Positions 16,101 through 23,507 of a stretch of DNA of 38,222 nucleotides are shown here, in pieces. This DNA is from Intestinibacter sp034113885 (GTDB lineage: Bacteria; Bacillota; Clostridia; Peptostreptococcales; Peptostreptococcaceae). The notes beneath the pieces were generated by a model, which saw only the letters and a list, made by a program, of their open reading frames with translations, did not search any database and had not been told where the DNA came from. A program made the position numbers and the translations under genes. Within the stretch, counting starts at the first letter, position 1; the number at the start of each line of letters is the position of its first letter. Where the stretch lies: positions 1 through 38,222 of the forward strand of contig NZ_JAXEWM010000167.1 in NCBI RefSeq assembly GCF_034113885.1. Reading direction: 5' to 3'.

Positions 16101-17060
16101 TACTTTTTCATAATATAAATCTACAATTTTCTTTTGATGTAATCGTATTTGATTTTTTACATCTATAATGTAGGATATGACGATTAAAATTAAAAACTCA
16201 AGCTTAAACACAAAGAACAAAGGTAGAAGTACAGCTAACATAAATAGTCTGACGTATAAAACCTTTTTACTGCGAGTTAGAATATAATCCTGTATTATTA
16301 TAATTGAATCCCTGAATAAATAATAAAAGCTTAGGTATTCTATTGAAGTTAATATTACCTTTAAGTAAATAAAATCGATTTTTATATTAAGTATATTTAA
16401 TAGCTCTATAATAAAAATATAAATAGCGCAGGCATAAAAAGTACTTCTCTTTAAGCATAAAAATCTATTAAATACCTTTAAATTTCTAAAGATATAGTAT
16501 TTTTTCTCAGCATTTTGAGTTAAAATCTTCAATCTCTTTCCTAAAAATAATGATATATAGTATATACAAAAGCACATACCGCCTACATAAAAAGATATTA
16601 ATAGATAGATGAAAAAATTAAAATAATCCTTGTAAGGAAACCAAGCTGCCATTTCCTTAAATTCTGTGATTAAACTATATCCAGTTAAACCTTTAGTATA
16701 TAAATCTATCAACAAAATAGTGAAGGTTCCTAATATAGACGCAAAAAATACATCCTCCATAAGGATACTGTCTTTATCCATAAAATACGCACAAATTACC
16801 CCAAGTAAAAAGCTTTGACTTATAAATAGAGCTCCTGCTAAATCTCCAACCACCATAAATACTAATAAAACCGAAACTATTCCACTTAATACAGTGTATT
16901 TTCCGCCACATTTCAAGTACACAAGTGCAAAGAAAATAGGCACAGCAAAATCTAAATAAATCCCATATCCAAGTCCCGTCGACAACGCAAAAATCGTGAT
17001 TACTACAAATAGGGAGGTCAGAATAGATGCAAGTGTTAAATTTTTTACTGAATCATTCAT
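16092..17060 (-). CDS. DUF2232 / YybS-like multi-pass membrane protein
   Basis: This 322-residue protein is strongly hydrophobic with about eight membrane segments. The N-terminal LTLASILTSLFVVITIFALSTG and the GGKYTVLSGIVSVLLVFMV region resemble the YybS/DUF2232 family, membrane proteins related in fold to ECF-type S components (substrate binders). No coupling ATPase is adjacent, and the ligand is unknown. It is a single gene with a terminator; the start ATG is preceded by a moderate AGGAGA site. DUF2232 is my best match, by pattern rather than by search. Confidence 0.65.
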   Translation of the reverse strand: MNDSVKNLTLASILTSLFVVITIFALSTGLGYGIYLDFAVPIFFALVYLKCGGKYTVLSGIVSVLLVFMVVGDLAGALFISQSFLLGVICAYFMDKDSILMEDVFFASILGTFTILLIDLYTKGLTGYSLITEFKEMAAWFPYKDYFNFFIYLLISFYVGGMCFCIYYISLFLGKRLKILTQNAEKKYYIFRNLKVFNRFLCLKRSTFYACAIYIFIIELLNILNIKIDFIYLKVILTSIEYLSFYYLFRDSIIIIQDYILTRSKKVLYVRLFMLAVLLPLFFVFKLEFLILIVISYIIDVKNQIRLHQKKIVDLYYEKVKP

Positions 17061-17190
17061 ATAAATATTGTCTCCTATTATAAAAATTTAATTAACAATC
17101 AAATTAATTGTTTTATCGCTCAACTTCTATTATATATATTTAATATGAACTATTTAATAATAAATCTTGCCATTTTCATGAAAAAATATA

Positions 17191-17262
17191 ATGATACATA
17201 AATATGTATTTATCGCTATATTTATATTTGTAGCGGGAATATTATTAGGTGATATTGGATAA
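17191..17262 (+). other. Very short hydrophobic open frame, doubtful gene
   Basis: An ATG opens a 23-residue frame, MIHKYVFIAIFIFVAGIL and on, which would make a single membrane helix. No ribosome site is visible before it. It is the only coding-like item in the gap 17061-17280. Most likely chance or a remnant. Confidence 0.15.
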
Positions 17263-17280
17263 TTTTAAATAAATGTTTTA

Positions 17281-17336
17281 TATTTCAACTAAAAGAGCAT
17301 TGCGATTATTTTGGCAATGCTCTTTTAGTTGAAATA
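17281..17336. terminator. Long perfect hairpin after the AhpD-like gene
   Basis: Positions 17281-17303 pair perfectly with 17314-17336 (23 bp) around a 10-base loop. The inner part AAAAGAGCATTGC / GCAATGCTCTTTT has the A-tract/T-tract form of a bidirectional terminator. It ends three bases before the stop codon of the minus-strand gene. The stem is longer than in the other terminators of this window. Confidence 0.75.
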
Positions 17337-17339
17337 AGA

Positions 17340-17945
17340 TTATTTATTGAATGATCTATTATGGTCAAAATGACCTGCGTTAGGTTTAGCTCCTATTGCA
17401 GCAGTCCATCTATTTGTATAGTTAAAGAATCCTACGACATATGAAGCTTCAAGTATTTCATGGTCGTTAAATCCAACTGCTCTTAATTTTTCAATTTGAG
17501 TTTTGTCTATTTCTCTAGGTTTTGTAGTAAGAAAATATGCAAAATCGCAAAGAGCGCGTTGTTTGTCTGTAAGCTTAGCTATTCTATAATTGTATGTAAG
17601 TTCATCGACCCATTCAGGATCTTTAGTAAGACCACGAAGTATATATCCATGTGTAGATAGACAATATGCGCATCCATTAGTAGATGAAACTACTAGTCCT
17701 ATCATTTCTTTATCTATACGACTTAAATAAGTAGTTTCTTCGTCAAATAATGAATTTTTAAAATTTAAAAATGCAATATATTGTTTATCATTAAGAGGAA
17801 GAATTTTAAATAAATTATTTATAAACCCCCAATTTTTTTCCATTTTTTCTACATTCGCATCAAAAATTTTTTGATTCTCTGGATCTATTTCATCCTTATT
17901 TGGTTTTTGTAAAAAAGATAATTGTTCATCATATTCATAAGACAT
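17340..17945 (-). CDS. AhpD-like peroxidase-related protein (carboxymuconolactone decarboxylase family)
   Basis: This 201-residue protein has the AhpD core: E80 and then C92-x2-C95-x3-H99 in NGCAYCLSTHG, the thiol pair and proton relay used by alkylhydroperoxidases. Length and surrounding sequence fit the 'uncharacterised peroxidase-related enzyme' branch. It would reduce peroxides in the cytoplasm using a thiol donor; the real substrate is unknown. The frame can be extended five codons to a TTG, but that codon is part of the TTGGAGGG ribosome site, so ATG at 17945 is chosen. It lies 129 bases after the cyclase-family gene in the same direction and may be cotranscribed. Confidence 0.85.
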   Translation of the reverse strand: MSYEYDEQLSFLQKPNKDEIDPENQKIFDANVEKMEKNWGFINNLFKILPLNDKQYIAFLNFKNSLFDEETTYLSRIDKEMIGLVVSSTNGCAYCLSTHGYILRGLTKDPEWVDELTYNYRIAKLTDKQRALCDFAYFLTTKPREIDKTQIEKLRAVGFNDHEILEASYVVGFFNYTNRWTAAIGAKPNAGHFDHNRSFNK

Positions 17946-18074
17946 TGCTTTACCCTCCAAGTTTGCTATTTATTATTTTGTCAGTTGCTATTATATTAAT
18001 TATTAGTTTTTATTGATTGCTATTTAAAATTAGTTGTTGTTTTGGGTTAGTTATTAGTTTAAATTTATAAATTT

Positions 18075-18824
18075 TTAAACTTCGTATATTGCAAATACAC
18101 GTGCTGGGAATCCTGTTGCATTTTTTATTTTAGGGAAAGTTGCAAATACTATTGCGCCTGTTTCAGGGACAGCATCTAAGTTATTTAAAACTTCTATTTG
18201 GAACTTATCTTGTGCAAGTACGTAATGTTCTCCTTTAAAAGGAACTTGACTTTCTAATGCTGGTGGATCAGTATCGAATGGTTCGTGTCCCACGGCTCCT
18301 ATATTACGTTCTTTGAATAAGAATTCTAGAGCATCTAAATGCCAACCAGGATAGTGAGATATTCCATCTTCACCTATATTCAATGATTCCTCTTGACTTG
18401 ACCATCTTTTAGACCAGTCACTTCTCATAGCTACAAATGCGCCTTCAGGAATTTGACCATGTGTTTTTTCCCAATCTAGTATATCTTGTACTGTTAATGC
18501 GTAATCTACATTTTCTGCTACTTTTTCGCTCGCGTCTATTACGCAAAGTGGATAAGCAAATTCTGAAACATCTATTTCGTCGACTAATCTTCCTCCTTTT
18601 ACGAAATGTCCTGGAACATCTACGTGAGTACCATATTGACCAGGGAATGTAAATTCATTTACCTTCATAGGTGCGTTGTCAAAATCAAATAATATATTGT
18701 TTCCTAGAGGCTTAAATCCAGGCCATCGAGGAGTATCTTCACCGAATTCATGAGTTAGATCAACCCATTTGTATTTTGGAGATTGTAAATCCTTAAGTAA
18801 ATTCCATAAATTTTTGTCTGACAT
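18075..18824 (-). CDS. Cyclase-family metal-dependent hydrolase (KynB/isatin hydrolase-like)
   Basis: This 249-residue protein begins MSDKNLWNLLKDLQ and carries the cyclase-family (PF04199) motif near residues 63-74: Q63-Y-G-T-H67-V-D69-V-P-G-H73-F. The usual motif is HxGTHxDxPxHF; here the first, metal-binding His is Gln. WPG (34-36) and GHEPFDTDPP, which also mark the family, are present. Members hydrolyse amides or lactams such as N-formylkynurenine and isatin. The His-to-Gln change leaves substrate and metal use open. A longer frame starts at a GTG inside the AAGGTGG site, so ATG at 18824 is preferred. Its neighbour downstream is the AhpD-like protein. Confidence 0.85.
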   Translation of the reverse strand: MSDKNLWNLLKDLQSPKYKWVDLTHEFGEDTPRWPGFKPLGNNILFDFDNAPMKVNEFTFPGQYGTHVDVPGHFVKGGRLVDEIDVSEFAYPLCVIDASEKVAENVDYALTVQDILDWEKTHGQIPEGAFVAMRSDWSKRWSSQEESLNIGEDGISHYPGWHLDALEFLFKERNIGAVGHEPFDTDPPALESQVPFKGEHYVLAQDKFQIEVLNNLDAVPETGAIVFATFPKIKNATGFPARVFAIYEV

Positions 18825-18930
18825 ATTTATAACCACCTTTTCCTTAATATTTTTAAATAATAAAACTGTAAATATCTCTTCAAATTTGAATTATATTATT
18901 TCTGATTGATTATTATGGTATAAATTATAT

Positions 18931-18949
18931 TATTATCATTTTGATAATA
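18931..18949. promoter_or_regulatory. Palindrome upstream of the cyclase-family gene
   Basis: TATTATCA and TGATAATA form 8-base arms around TTT, about 110 bases upstream of the minus-strand start. The size and symmetry fit a regulator site. No candidate regulator gene is adjacent. Confidence 0.35.
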
Positions 18950-18983
18950 CAATATTATAAGTTGATTTTTTTATAAAAATAAT

Positions 18984-19022
18984 TTTATATATTTCATATC
19001 AAAATAATATGAAATATATAAA
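18984..19022. repeat. 16-bp perfect inverted repeat in the divergent gap
   Basis: TTTATATATTTCATAT (18984-18999) pairs with ATATGAAATATATAAA (19007-19022) around seven bases. The gap 18825-19196 is otherwise featureless AT-rich DNA with the palindrome at 18931-18949. As nearly pure A-T it could be an operator, a weak hairpin or chance. Confidence 0.35.
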
Positions 19023-19196
19023 TCAAATAAAATATGTAAATTAAAGAAAATTTTTATAAAAATTGAAACAAATTTTCATTATTTTTCGTTTATATATAAA
19101 AGACCATTTAAATTTTATAAACTATTAAATAAAATTTTATAGATTTGTAAGTTATTCAATATATAATTAAAAAACAAAATAGGGGAGGTAATATTT

Positions 19197-19685
19197 ATGA
19201 AAAAAGGATACATTAAATTAGGAAGTATTTTTTTAATAGTATTTTTATGTGTGTTTATATTTGTATTTGGTCTAAATCCTAAATACGGGTTATCAGCTGA
19301 ACAATTAAAAAATCACGATAATTTGACAGCTGAAGAGACTATTAAACTATATGCATATTACAAAAATAGAAGTGATTTTAATAAAATTGATGATCTATTA
19401 TCTAAAGAAGCATTAGATGAAGCTGGAATGTTTGAAAAGGATAAAGATTATAATCAAGATGATATTTTAAACCCTGTTTTTTTAACAAATATTGAAAAAG
19501 TGAGCTCAGAATGTGAGCAAGATGGTTTCTATGAACGAAGAATTTATGTTACTTATTGGAGCGATAATTTGTTAGTTAAACTAGGGTATAAACCTAGTGA
19601 TAAAGATGCTATATATTCAACAGATATGGAACTTGTAAAGAAAAGCAAAGACTCTGACTGGGTTATAGAAAGTATAGGTTTCTAA
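19197..19685 (+). CDS. Membrane-anchored extracellular protein of unknown function
   Basis: This 162-residue protein has one N-terminal hydrophobic helix (about 8-26) preceded by Lys residues and no lipobox, so it is either anchored or cleaved. The outer domain (about 30-162) begins with helices (LTAEETIKLYAYYKNRSDF) and ends in strands (ERRIYVTYWSD, STDMELVKK, DWVIESIGF), which resembles the NTF2/DUF4829-like small domains of clostridial envelope proteins. I do not recognise the family with confidence. Strong GGGGAGG site, single gene, terminator after the stop. Confidence 0.7.
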   Translation: MKKGYIKLGSIFLIVFLCVFIFVFGLNPKYGLSAEQLKNHDNLTAEETIKLYAYYKNRSDFNKIDDLLSKEALDEAGMFEKDKDYNQDDILNPVFLTNIEKVSSECEQDGFYERRIYVTYWSDNLLVKLGYKPSDKDAIYSTDMELVKKSKDSDWVIESIGF

Positions 19686-19720
19686 TCGTGATGGCAACGA
19701 GGATAGAAGATTTTCGTCAA

Positions 19721-19769
19721 AAAATAGAAAGCCGTATATCTTAATTGGTATAGAGGCTTTCTATTTTTT
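19721..19769. terminator. Bidirectional terminator
   Basis: AAAATAGAAAGCC at 19721-19733 pairs perfectly with GGCTTTCTATTTT at 19755-19767, followed by T on the plus strand and an A tract to the left that gives T on the minus strand. It lies between the anchored protein gene and the convergent flavin oxidoreductase gene. Confidence 0.85.
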
Positions 19770-19777
19770 ATTTATGT

Positions 19778-20836
19778 TTATAAAATTTCAGAAGTCAATT
19801 CATCTACAACTTCCTTTACAGTTTGAATTTTATCTATTTTATAGGCGTCGGATCCACAGAAAATTAGAGCGTTGTCGATATCTCCGTTTACTGCATTTAT
19901 AAGAGCTTGAGATATACAGTAAGGTGTAATAGATGGCTTACAGGCTGCCATGCAATTATAGCATCTATCTATTTTAGGCTTGTTTGTCTTTAAATCTTCT
20001 AAGAATTTGTTGTGTATAGCACGTCCAGGAAGTCCGACTGGACTTTTTACTATTTCAATATCTTCTTTTTTGCAGTTTACATAAGCATTTTTAAAATTGA
20101 TATCGGCATCGCATTCTTCTGTTGCTACAAATCTAGTTCCGACTTGAACACCGCTAGCGCCCATATCGATGTATTTTTTTACATCAGAGCTAGTAGAGAT
20201 TCCACCTGCTGCAATTACTGGAATATCCTTATTATATTTTTGTCCGTATTCCTCTGCGATTTTCAATATCCCTAAAAATTCTCCATCGTAATCTATAGCA
20301 TCGATATCCTTTAGCTCATCTTCGTGGAATCCTAGATGTCCGCCAGCCTTAGGCCCTTCAACTACTATCATATCAGCAGTTTTACTGTATTTTTTGTCCC
20401 ACATTTTAAGTAGTAATTTACAGGCTTTTGTAGATGATACTATAGGTGCTATTTTTACATTAGAGCCTTCTGTAAACTTAGGTAGCTTAACAGGAAGCCC
20501 TGCACCTGAAATTATAAGGTCAATTCCAGCATCTATAGCAGCCTTTACATGCTCCTCGTAGAAGTTCATAGCAACCATAAGATTTATGGCTAAAGGTTTA
20601 TTGTTGCATAATTCTTTTGCTTTTTGTATATGTTTTTTTAAAGCTTTTAAATTTGTAGCAAGAGGATTTTTGCTAAATTCCTCTTCGTCATATCCCATAT
20701 TTATACCAGAAATAACACCCAGTCCACCAGCATTGCTGACAGCTGATGCTAGGGAAGATCTAGATATTCCTATTCCCATACCTCCTTGGATTACAGGAAC
20801 CTTTATAAGTAAGTCTCCAATTTTTAATTCTTTCAT
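19778..20836 (-). CDS. Nitronate monooxygenase/FabK-like FMN oxidoreductase
   Basis: This 352-residue TIM-barrel flavoprotein has the family marks VPVIQGGMGIGIS at the N-terminus, EGPKAGGHLG (about residues 160-169), IAAGGIS and GVQVGTRFVATEEC. It is longer than the FabK encoded nearby. Its C-terminal part carries a Cys group C-x2-C-x3-C-x7-C (RCYNCMAACKP, then C of YCISQ), which may bind metal or an Fe-S centre. Family members oxidise nitronates or act as enoyl reductases. It diverges from the fatty-acid cluster, so a lipid role is possible but not shown. A candidate -10 (TATAAT on the minus strand, 20882-20887) precedes it. Start behind GGAGGAAAT. Confidence 0.85.
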   Translation of the reverse strand: MKELKIGDLLIKVPVIQGGMGIGISRSSLASAVSNAGGLGVISGINMGYDEEEFSKNPLATNLKALKKHIQKAKELCNNKPLAINLMVAMNFYEEHVKAAIDAGIDLIISGAGLPVKLPKFTEGSNVKIAPIVSSTKACKLLLKMWDKKYSKTADMIVVEGPKAGGHLGFHEDELKDIDAIDYDGEFLGILKIAEEYGQKYNKDIPVIAAGGISTSSDVKKYIDMGASGVQVGTRFVATEECDADINFKNAYVNCKKEDIEIVKSPVGLPGRAIHNKFLEDLKTNKPKIDRCYNCMAACKPSITPYCISQALINAVNGDIDNALIFCGSDAYKIDKIQTVKEVVDELTSEIL

Positions 20837-20938
20837 AATATTTCCTCCAGCAGGAAATAAAAGATGTACTAAGATTAACTAATTATACTATAGAAATCGT
20901 TTTAAATAAAGAAAAAATTATTTTTTTGGAAAATGTTG

Positions 20939-20967
20939 TTGACTTTTTGTTTTAATTATAATATATT
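20939..20967 (+). promoter_or_regulatory. Promoter of the fatty-acid synthesis cluster
   Basis: TTGACT at 20939-20944 and TATATT at 20962-20967 are separated by 17 bases, a near-ideal sigma-A promoter. The predicted start is near 20974, about 79 bases before fabH. A palindrome follows directly. Confidence 0.75.
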
Positions 20968-20981
20968 TTGATGGTAATAAG

Positions 20982-20996
20982 TTTTGAATATCAAAA
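20982..20996. promoter_or_regulatory. FabT-box-like operator before fabH
   Basis: TTTTGAATATCAAAA is a palindrome (6+3+6) that closely resembles the streptococcal FabT site TTTGATTATCAAA. It covers about +9 to +23 of the predicted transcript, a position where a bound repressor would block elongation or initiation. A FabT-like MarR gene ends the cluster. A partial half-site, TTTTGA, also overlaps the -10 region at 20966-20971. Confidence 0.7.
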
Positions 20997-21052
20997 TATT
21001 TTATTAATAAATATTTTAAAAACCTAAAAATAAATTTCAAAAGGAGGGGCAG

Positions 21053-22030
21053 ATGGATAATGTAGTTATAGCTGGGGTTGGAAAATCTATACCATCTAAA
21101 GTCGTTACTAATGACATGCTAAGTCAAATTGTCGATACTAACGACGAGTGGATAACTTCAAGAACCGGCATAAAACAAAGACATATTACTACAGGAGAAA
21201 ATACATCAGATATAGCTTCAAAGGCTGCTTTAAATGCGTTAGAAAATGCAAATATAGATGCATTAGATATAGATTTAATAATTGTAGCAACATGTACACC
21301 AGATATGTTTACACCTGCTACAGCATGTATAGTTCAAAAAAACATAGGAGCTAAAAATGCTTTTGCGTTTGACTTAAGTGCTGCATGCTCAGGATTTATT
21401 TATGGAATTAACGTTGCTAAATCAATGATGAAGCAAAATAATATAAAAAAATCACTTGTAATAGGAGCTGAGACTCTATCAAAGACATTAGATTGGAAGG
21501 ATAGATCTACTTGCGTATTATTTGGAGATGGGGCAGGAGCTGCTGTTTTATCTTTAGATCAAAATGAAGGAATTATAGATGTTATTTGTAACTCAAAAGG
21601 AGCAAAATGGGAAAATCTTACTATCGGAGCTAAGGATATAAATAATCCATATGTAGACGAAGTAAGTAGCATAAATCATTACCTACAAATGAACGGCGGA
21701 GAAATATTTAAATTCGCCACAGTTACAATAGTTAAGCTTATAAAAGAAATTTTGAAGAAAAATAATTTAATTTTAGACGATATCGATTATATAGTGCCAC
21801 ATCAAGCAAATGAGAGAATTATTCAGTTTGCAGCTAAAAAGTTAGATATCTCTATGGATAAATTTTATATAAATATACATGAATATGGAAATACTTCAGC
21901 TGCATCTATTCCTATTGCAATAAGCGAGATGGAAGAAAAAAACTTACTTAAAAGAGGAAATAAAATAATTGCAGTTGGATTTGGAGCAGGGCTTACTTCA
22001 GGAGCTTGCTTGATTGAATGGACAAAATAA
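21053..22030 (+). CDS. fabH: 3-oxoacyl-ACP synthase III
   Basis: This 325-residue thiolase-fold enzyme condenses an acyl-CoA primer with malonyl-ACP and starts each fatty acid. The catalytic triad is clear: C112 in SAACSGF, H250 in PHQANER and N280 in GNTSAA. The arginine-containing entry TSRTGIKQRH (35-44) and the C-terminal GFGAGLTSGA are typical. Length is normal. It is the first gene of the FASII cluster, behind a promoter and FabT-like box, with an AAAGGAGGGG ribosome site. Primer choice (acetyl or branched) cannot be read from the sequence by eye. Confidence 0.97.
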   Translation: MDNVVIAGVGKSIPSKVVTNDMLSQIVDTNDEWITSRTGIKQRHITTGENTSDIASKAALNALENANIDALDIDLIIVATCTPDMFTPATACIVQKNIGAKNAFAFDLSAACSGFIYGINVAKSMMKQNNIKKSLVIGAETLSKTLDWKDRSTCVLFGDGAGAAVLSLDQNEGIIDVICNSKGAKWENLTIGAKDINNPYVDEVSSINHYLQMNGGEIFKFATVTIVKLIKEILKKNNLILDDIDYIVPHQANERIIQFAAKKLDISMDKFYINIHEYGNTSAASIPIAISEMEEKNLLKRGNKIIAVGFGAGLTSGACLIEWTK

Positions 22031-22047
22031 TTAATCAAAGATTAATT
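22029..22047. repeat. Palindrome and AGATTAA repeats between fabH and acpP
   Basis: AATTAATC and GATTAATT surround AAA, starting inside the fabH stop codon. The word AGATTAA occurs here and twice more before acpP (about 22088 and 22108). The set could be an operator, a weak hairpin or chance in A-rich DNA. Confidence 0.3.
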
Positions 22048-22146
22048 TTAAATAAATAAAAATAAAAAGGGATAAAAGATTTACTAAGATTAAAAAGAAA
22101 ATAAAAGATTAAAAAATAATAAACAGGAAAAATGGAGGAAAAAATT

Positions 22147-22371
22147 ATGTTTGAAAAAATACAAGAAATGATGGTAGAAAGCTTATCTTTAGAAAAGGAC
22201 GATATAACACTAGACAGTACTTTTAAATCTTTAGAAATAGATTCTTTAGATGTATTCGAATTAGTAACTGAATTAGAAGAAGAATTCGATATAGAAATAG
22301 AAGATGCTGAAAACTTAAAATCAGTTCAAGATTTAGTTACATATATAGAAGAAAAAGTTGCAGCAAAATAG
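22147..22371 (+). CDS. acpP: Acyl carrier protein
   Basis: This 74-residue acidic helical protein has the phosphopantetheine site at S33 in EIDSLDVFELV. It carries growing acyl chains for all the enzymes in this cluster. The frame could start 15 bases earlier, but that ATG lies inside the ATGGAGG ribosome site, so ATG at 22147 (MFEKIQEMMV) is preferred. Compared with E. coli ACP, the helix I sequence differs (MMVESLSLEKDDI) but length and acidic character are normal. It is flanked by the two longest gaps in the first half of the cluster, with a strong hairpin downstream, which may allow separate mRNA levels for this abundant protein. Confidence 0.95.
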   Translation: MFEKIQEMMVESLSLEKDDITLDSTFKSLEIDSLDVFELVTELEEEFDIEIEDAENLKSVQDLVTYIEEKVAAK

Positions 22372-22425
22372 TAAAAGTACAAATTAAAGACGATTGTGAC
22401 AAAATTAAAATTTTATAAATCTCAA

Positions 22426-22461
22426 GAATAAATCTAACTAAGAAATTAGTTAGATTTATTC
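22426..22461 (+). other. 16-bp GAAA-capped hairpin between acpP and fabK
   Basis: Positions 22426-22441 pair perfectly with 22446-22461 around GAAA, a stable GNRA tetraloop. It is not followed by a T tract on the plus strand, so it is not a classic terminator. It may protect the acpP 3' end, set a processing point or slow downstream readthrough. Confidence 0.6.
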
Positions 22462-22509
22462 AAATATGGAAAAACCGAGATAAATCAAAGAGAGGATTTA
22501 GAAGGAATT

Positions 22510-23433
22510 ATGAAAGGCAATAAAATAACAGAATTATTAAATATAAAATACCCTATCATACAAGGAGGTATGGCATGGATTGCAGATGCTTCTCTTGCAG
22601 TAGGAGTCAGTGAAGCTGGTGGTCTAGGAATAATAACAGGAGTTGGACCTACAGAAGTTGTTAGAGAACAAATAAGAAAGGCAAAATCTATGACTGACAA
22701 ACCATTTGGCGTAAATGTAATGCTTATGCAAGAAAACGCTGGTGAAATAGCTAAATTAGTATGCGAAGAAAATGTACCTGTAGTAACTACAGGAGCAGGA
22801 AGCCCAGCACAATATATAGAAATGTGGAAAGAACATGGCATAAAAATAATACCAGTAGTAGCATCAGTAGCGATTGCCAAAAGAATGGAAAAGTTCGGAG
22901 CAGATGCAGTTATAGCTGAAGGTATGGAATCAGGTGGACATATAGGTCAAACTACTACAATGAGTTTAGTACCACAAGTAGTAGATGCAGTAGATATACC
23001 AGTTATAGCAGCTGGAGGAATCGGCGATGGTAGAGGAATAGCTGCAGCATTTATGCTAGGAGCTATAGGTGTTCAAATGGGAACTCGTTTCTTAGTTTCA
23101 AATGAATGTACAGTTCACCCTAAATACAAAGAAAAAGTTTTAAAGGCTAAGGATATAGAAACAGAAGTTACAGGAACATCAACTTCACATCCAGTTAGAG
23201 TTTTGAGAAATAAACTTACTAGACAATATTTAAAAATAGAAAGAAACAATCCAGATTCTGAAGAATTAGAAGAATTGACTAGAGGTGCTTTGAGAAAAGC
23301 AGTTGTAGATGGAGATACAGATAATGGAAGTGTTATGGCAGGTCAAATAGCAGGACTTGTTAATAAAGAACAAAGCTGCAAGGAAATAATAGAAGAATTA
23401 GTTGCAGAATTTGATAAATGCATGAACAGATAA
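22510..23433 (+). CDS. fabK: Enoyl-ACP reductase II, FMN-dependent
   Basis: This 307-residue TIM-barrel flavoprotein performs the last reduction of the elongation cycle with NAD(P)H. Typical marks are YPIIQGGMAWI (residues 13-23), VTTGAGSPAQY, AEGMESGGHIG, IAAGGIGDGRG and QMGTRFLVSNECTVH. Its place in the FASII operon, between acpP and fabD, is that of FabK in streptococci and many clostridia, and no fabI is present here. FabK enzymes are insensitive to triclosan. AGAAGGA site before the start. It is related to the longer oxidoreductase at 19778-20836 but lacks that protein's C-terminal Cys group. Confidence 0.95.
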   Translation: MKGNKITELLNIKYPIIQGGMAWIADASLAVGVSEAGGLGIITGVGPTEVVREQIRKAKSMTDKPFGVNVMLMQENAGEIAKLVCEENVPVVTTGAGSPAQYIEMWKEHGIKIIPVVASVAIAKRMEKFGADAVIAEGMESGGHIGQTTTMSLVPQVVDAVDIPVIAAGGIGDGRGIAAAFMLGAIGVQMGTRFLVSNECTVHPKYKEKVLKAKDIETEVTGTSTSHPVRVLRNKLTRQYLKIERNNPDSEELEELTRGALRKAVVDGDTDNGSVMAGQIAGLVNKEQSCKEIIEELVAEFDKCMNR

Positions 23434-23507
23434 TAGAAATTTAATTATAAATAGAATATTGGAATTATTGATAAATAATTATTTAAGTGAATAAGTGGAG
23501 GACTTTT

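Noticed and set aside
17191..17262. A 23-residue hydrophobic frame as a toxin-like small protein
   Set aside because: There is no ribosome site, no antisense RNA promoter that I can support and no partner gene.
17281..17336. The 23-bp inverted repeat as the end of a mobile element or MITE
   Set aside because: It sits right after a stop codon, has the form of a terminator and no second copy or target duplication is seen in the window.
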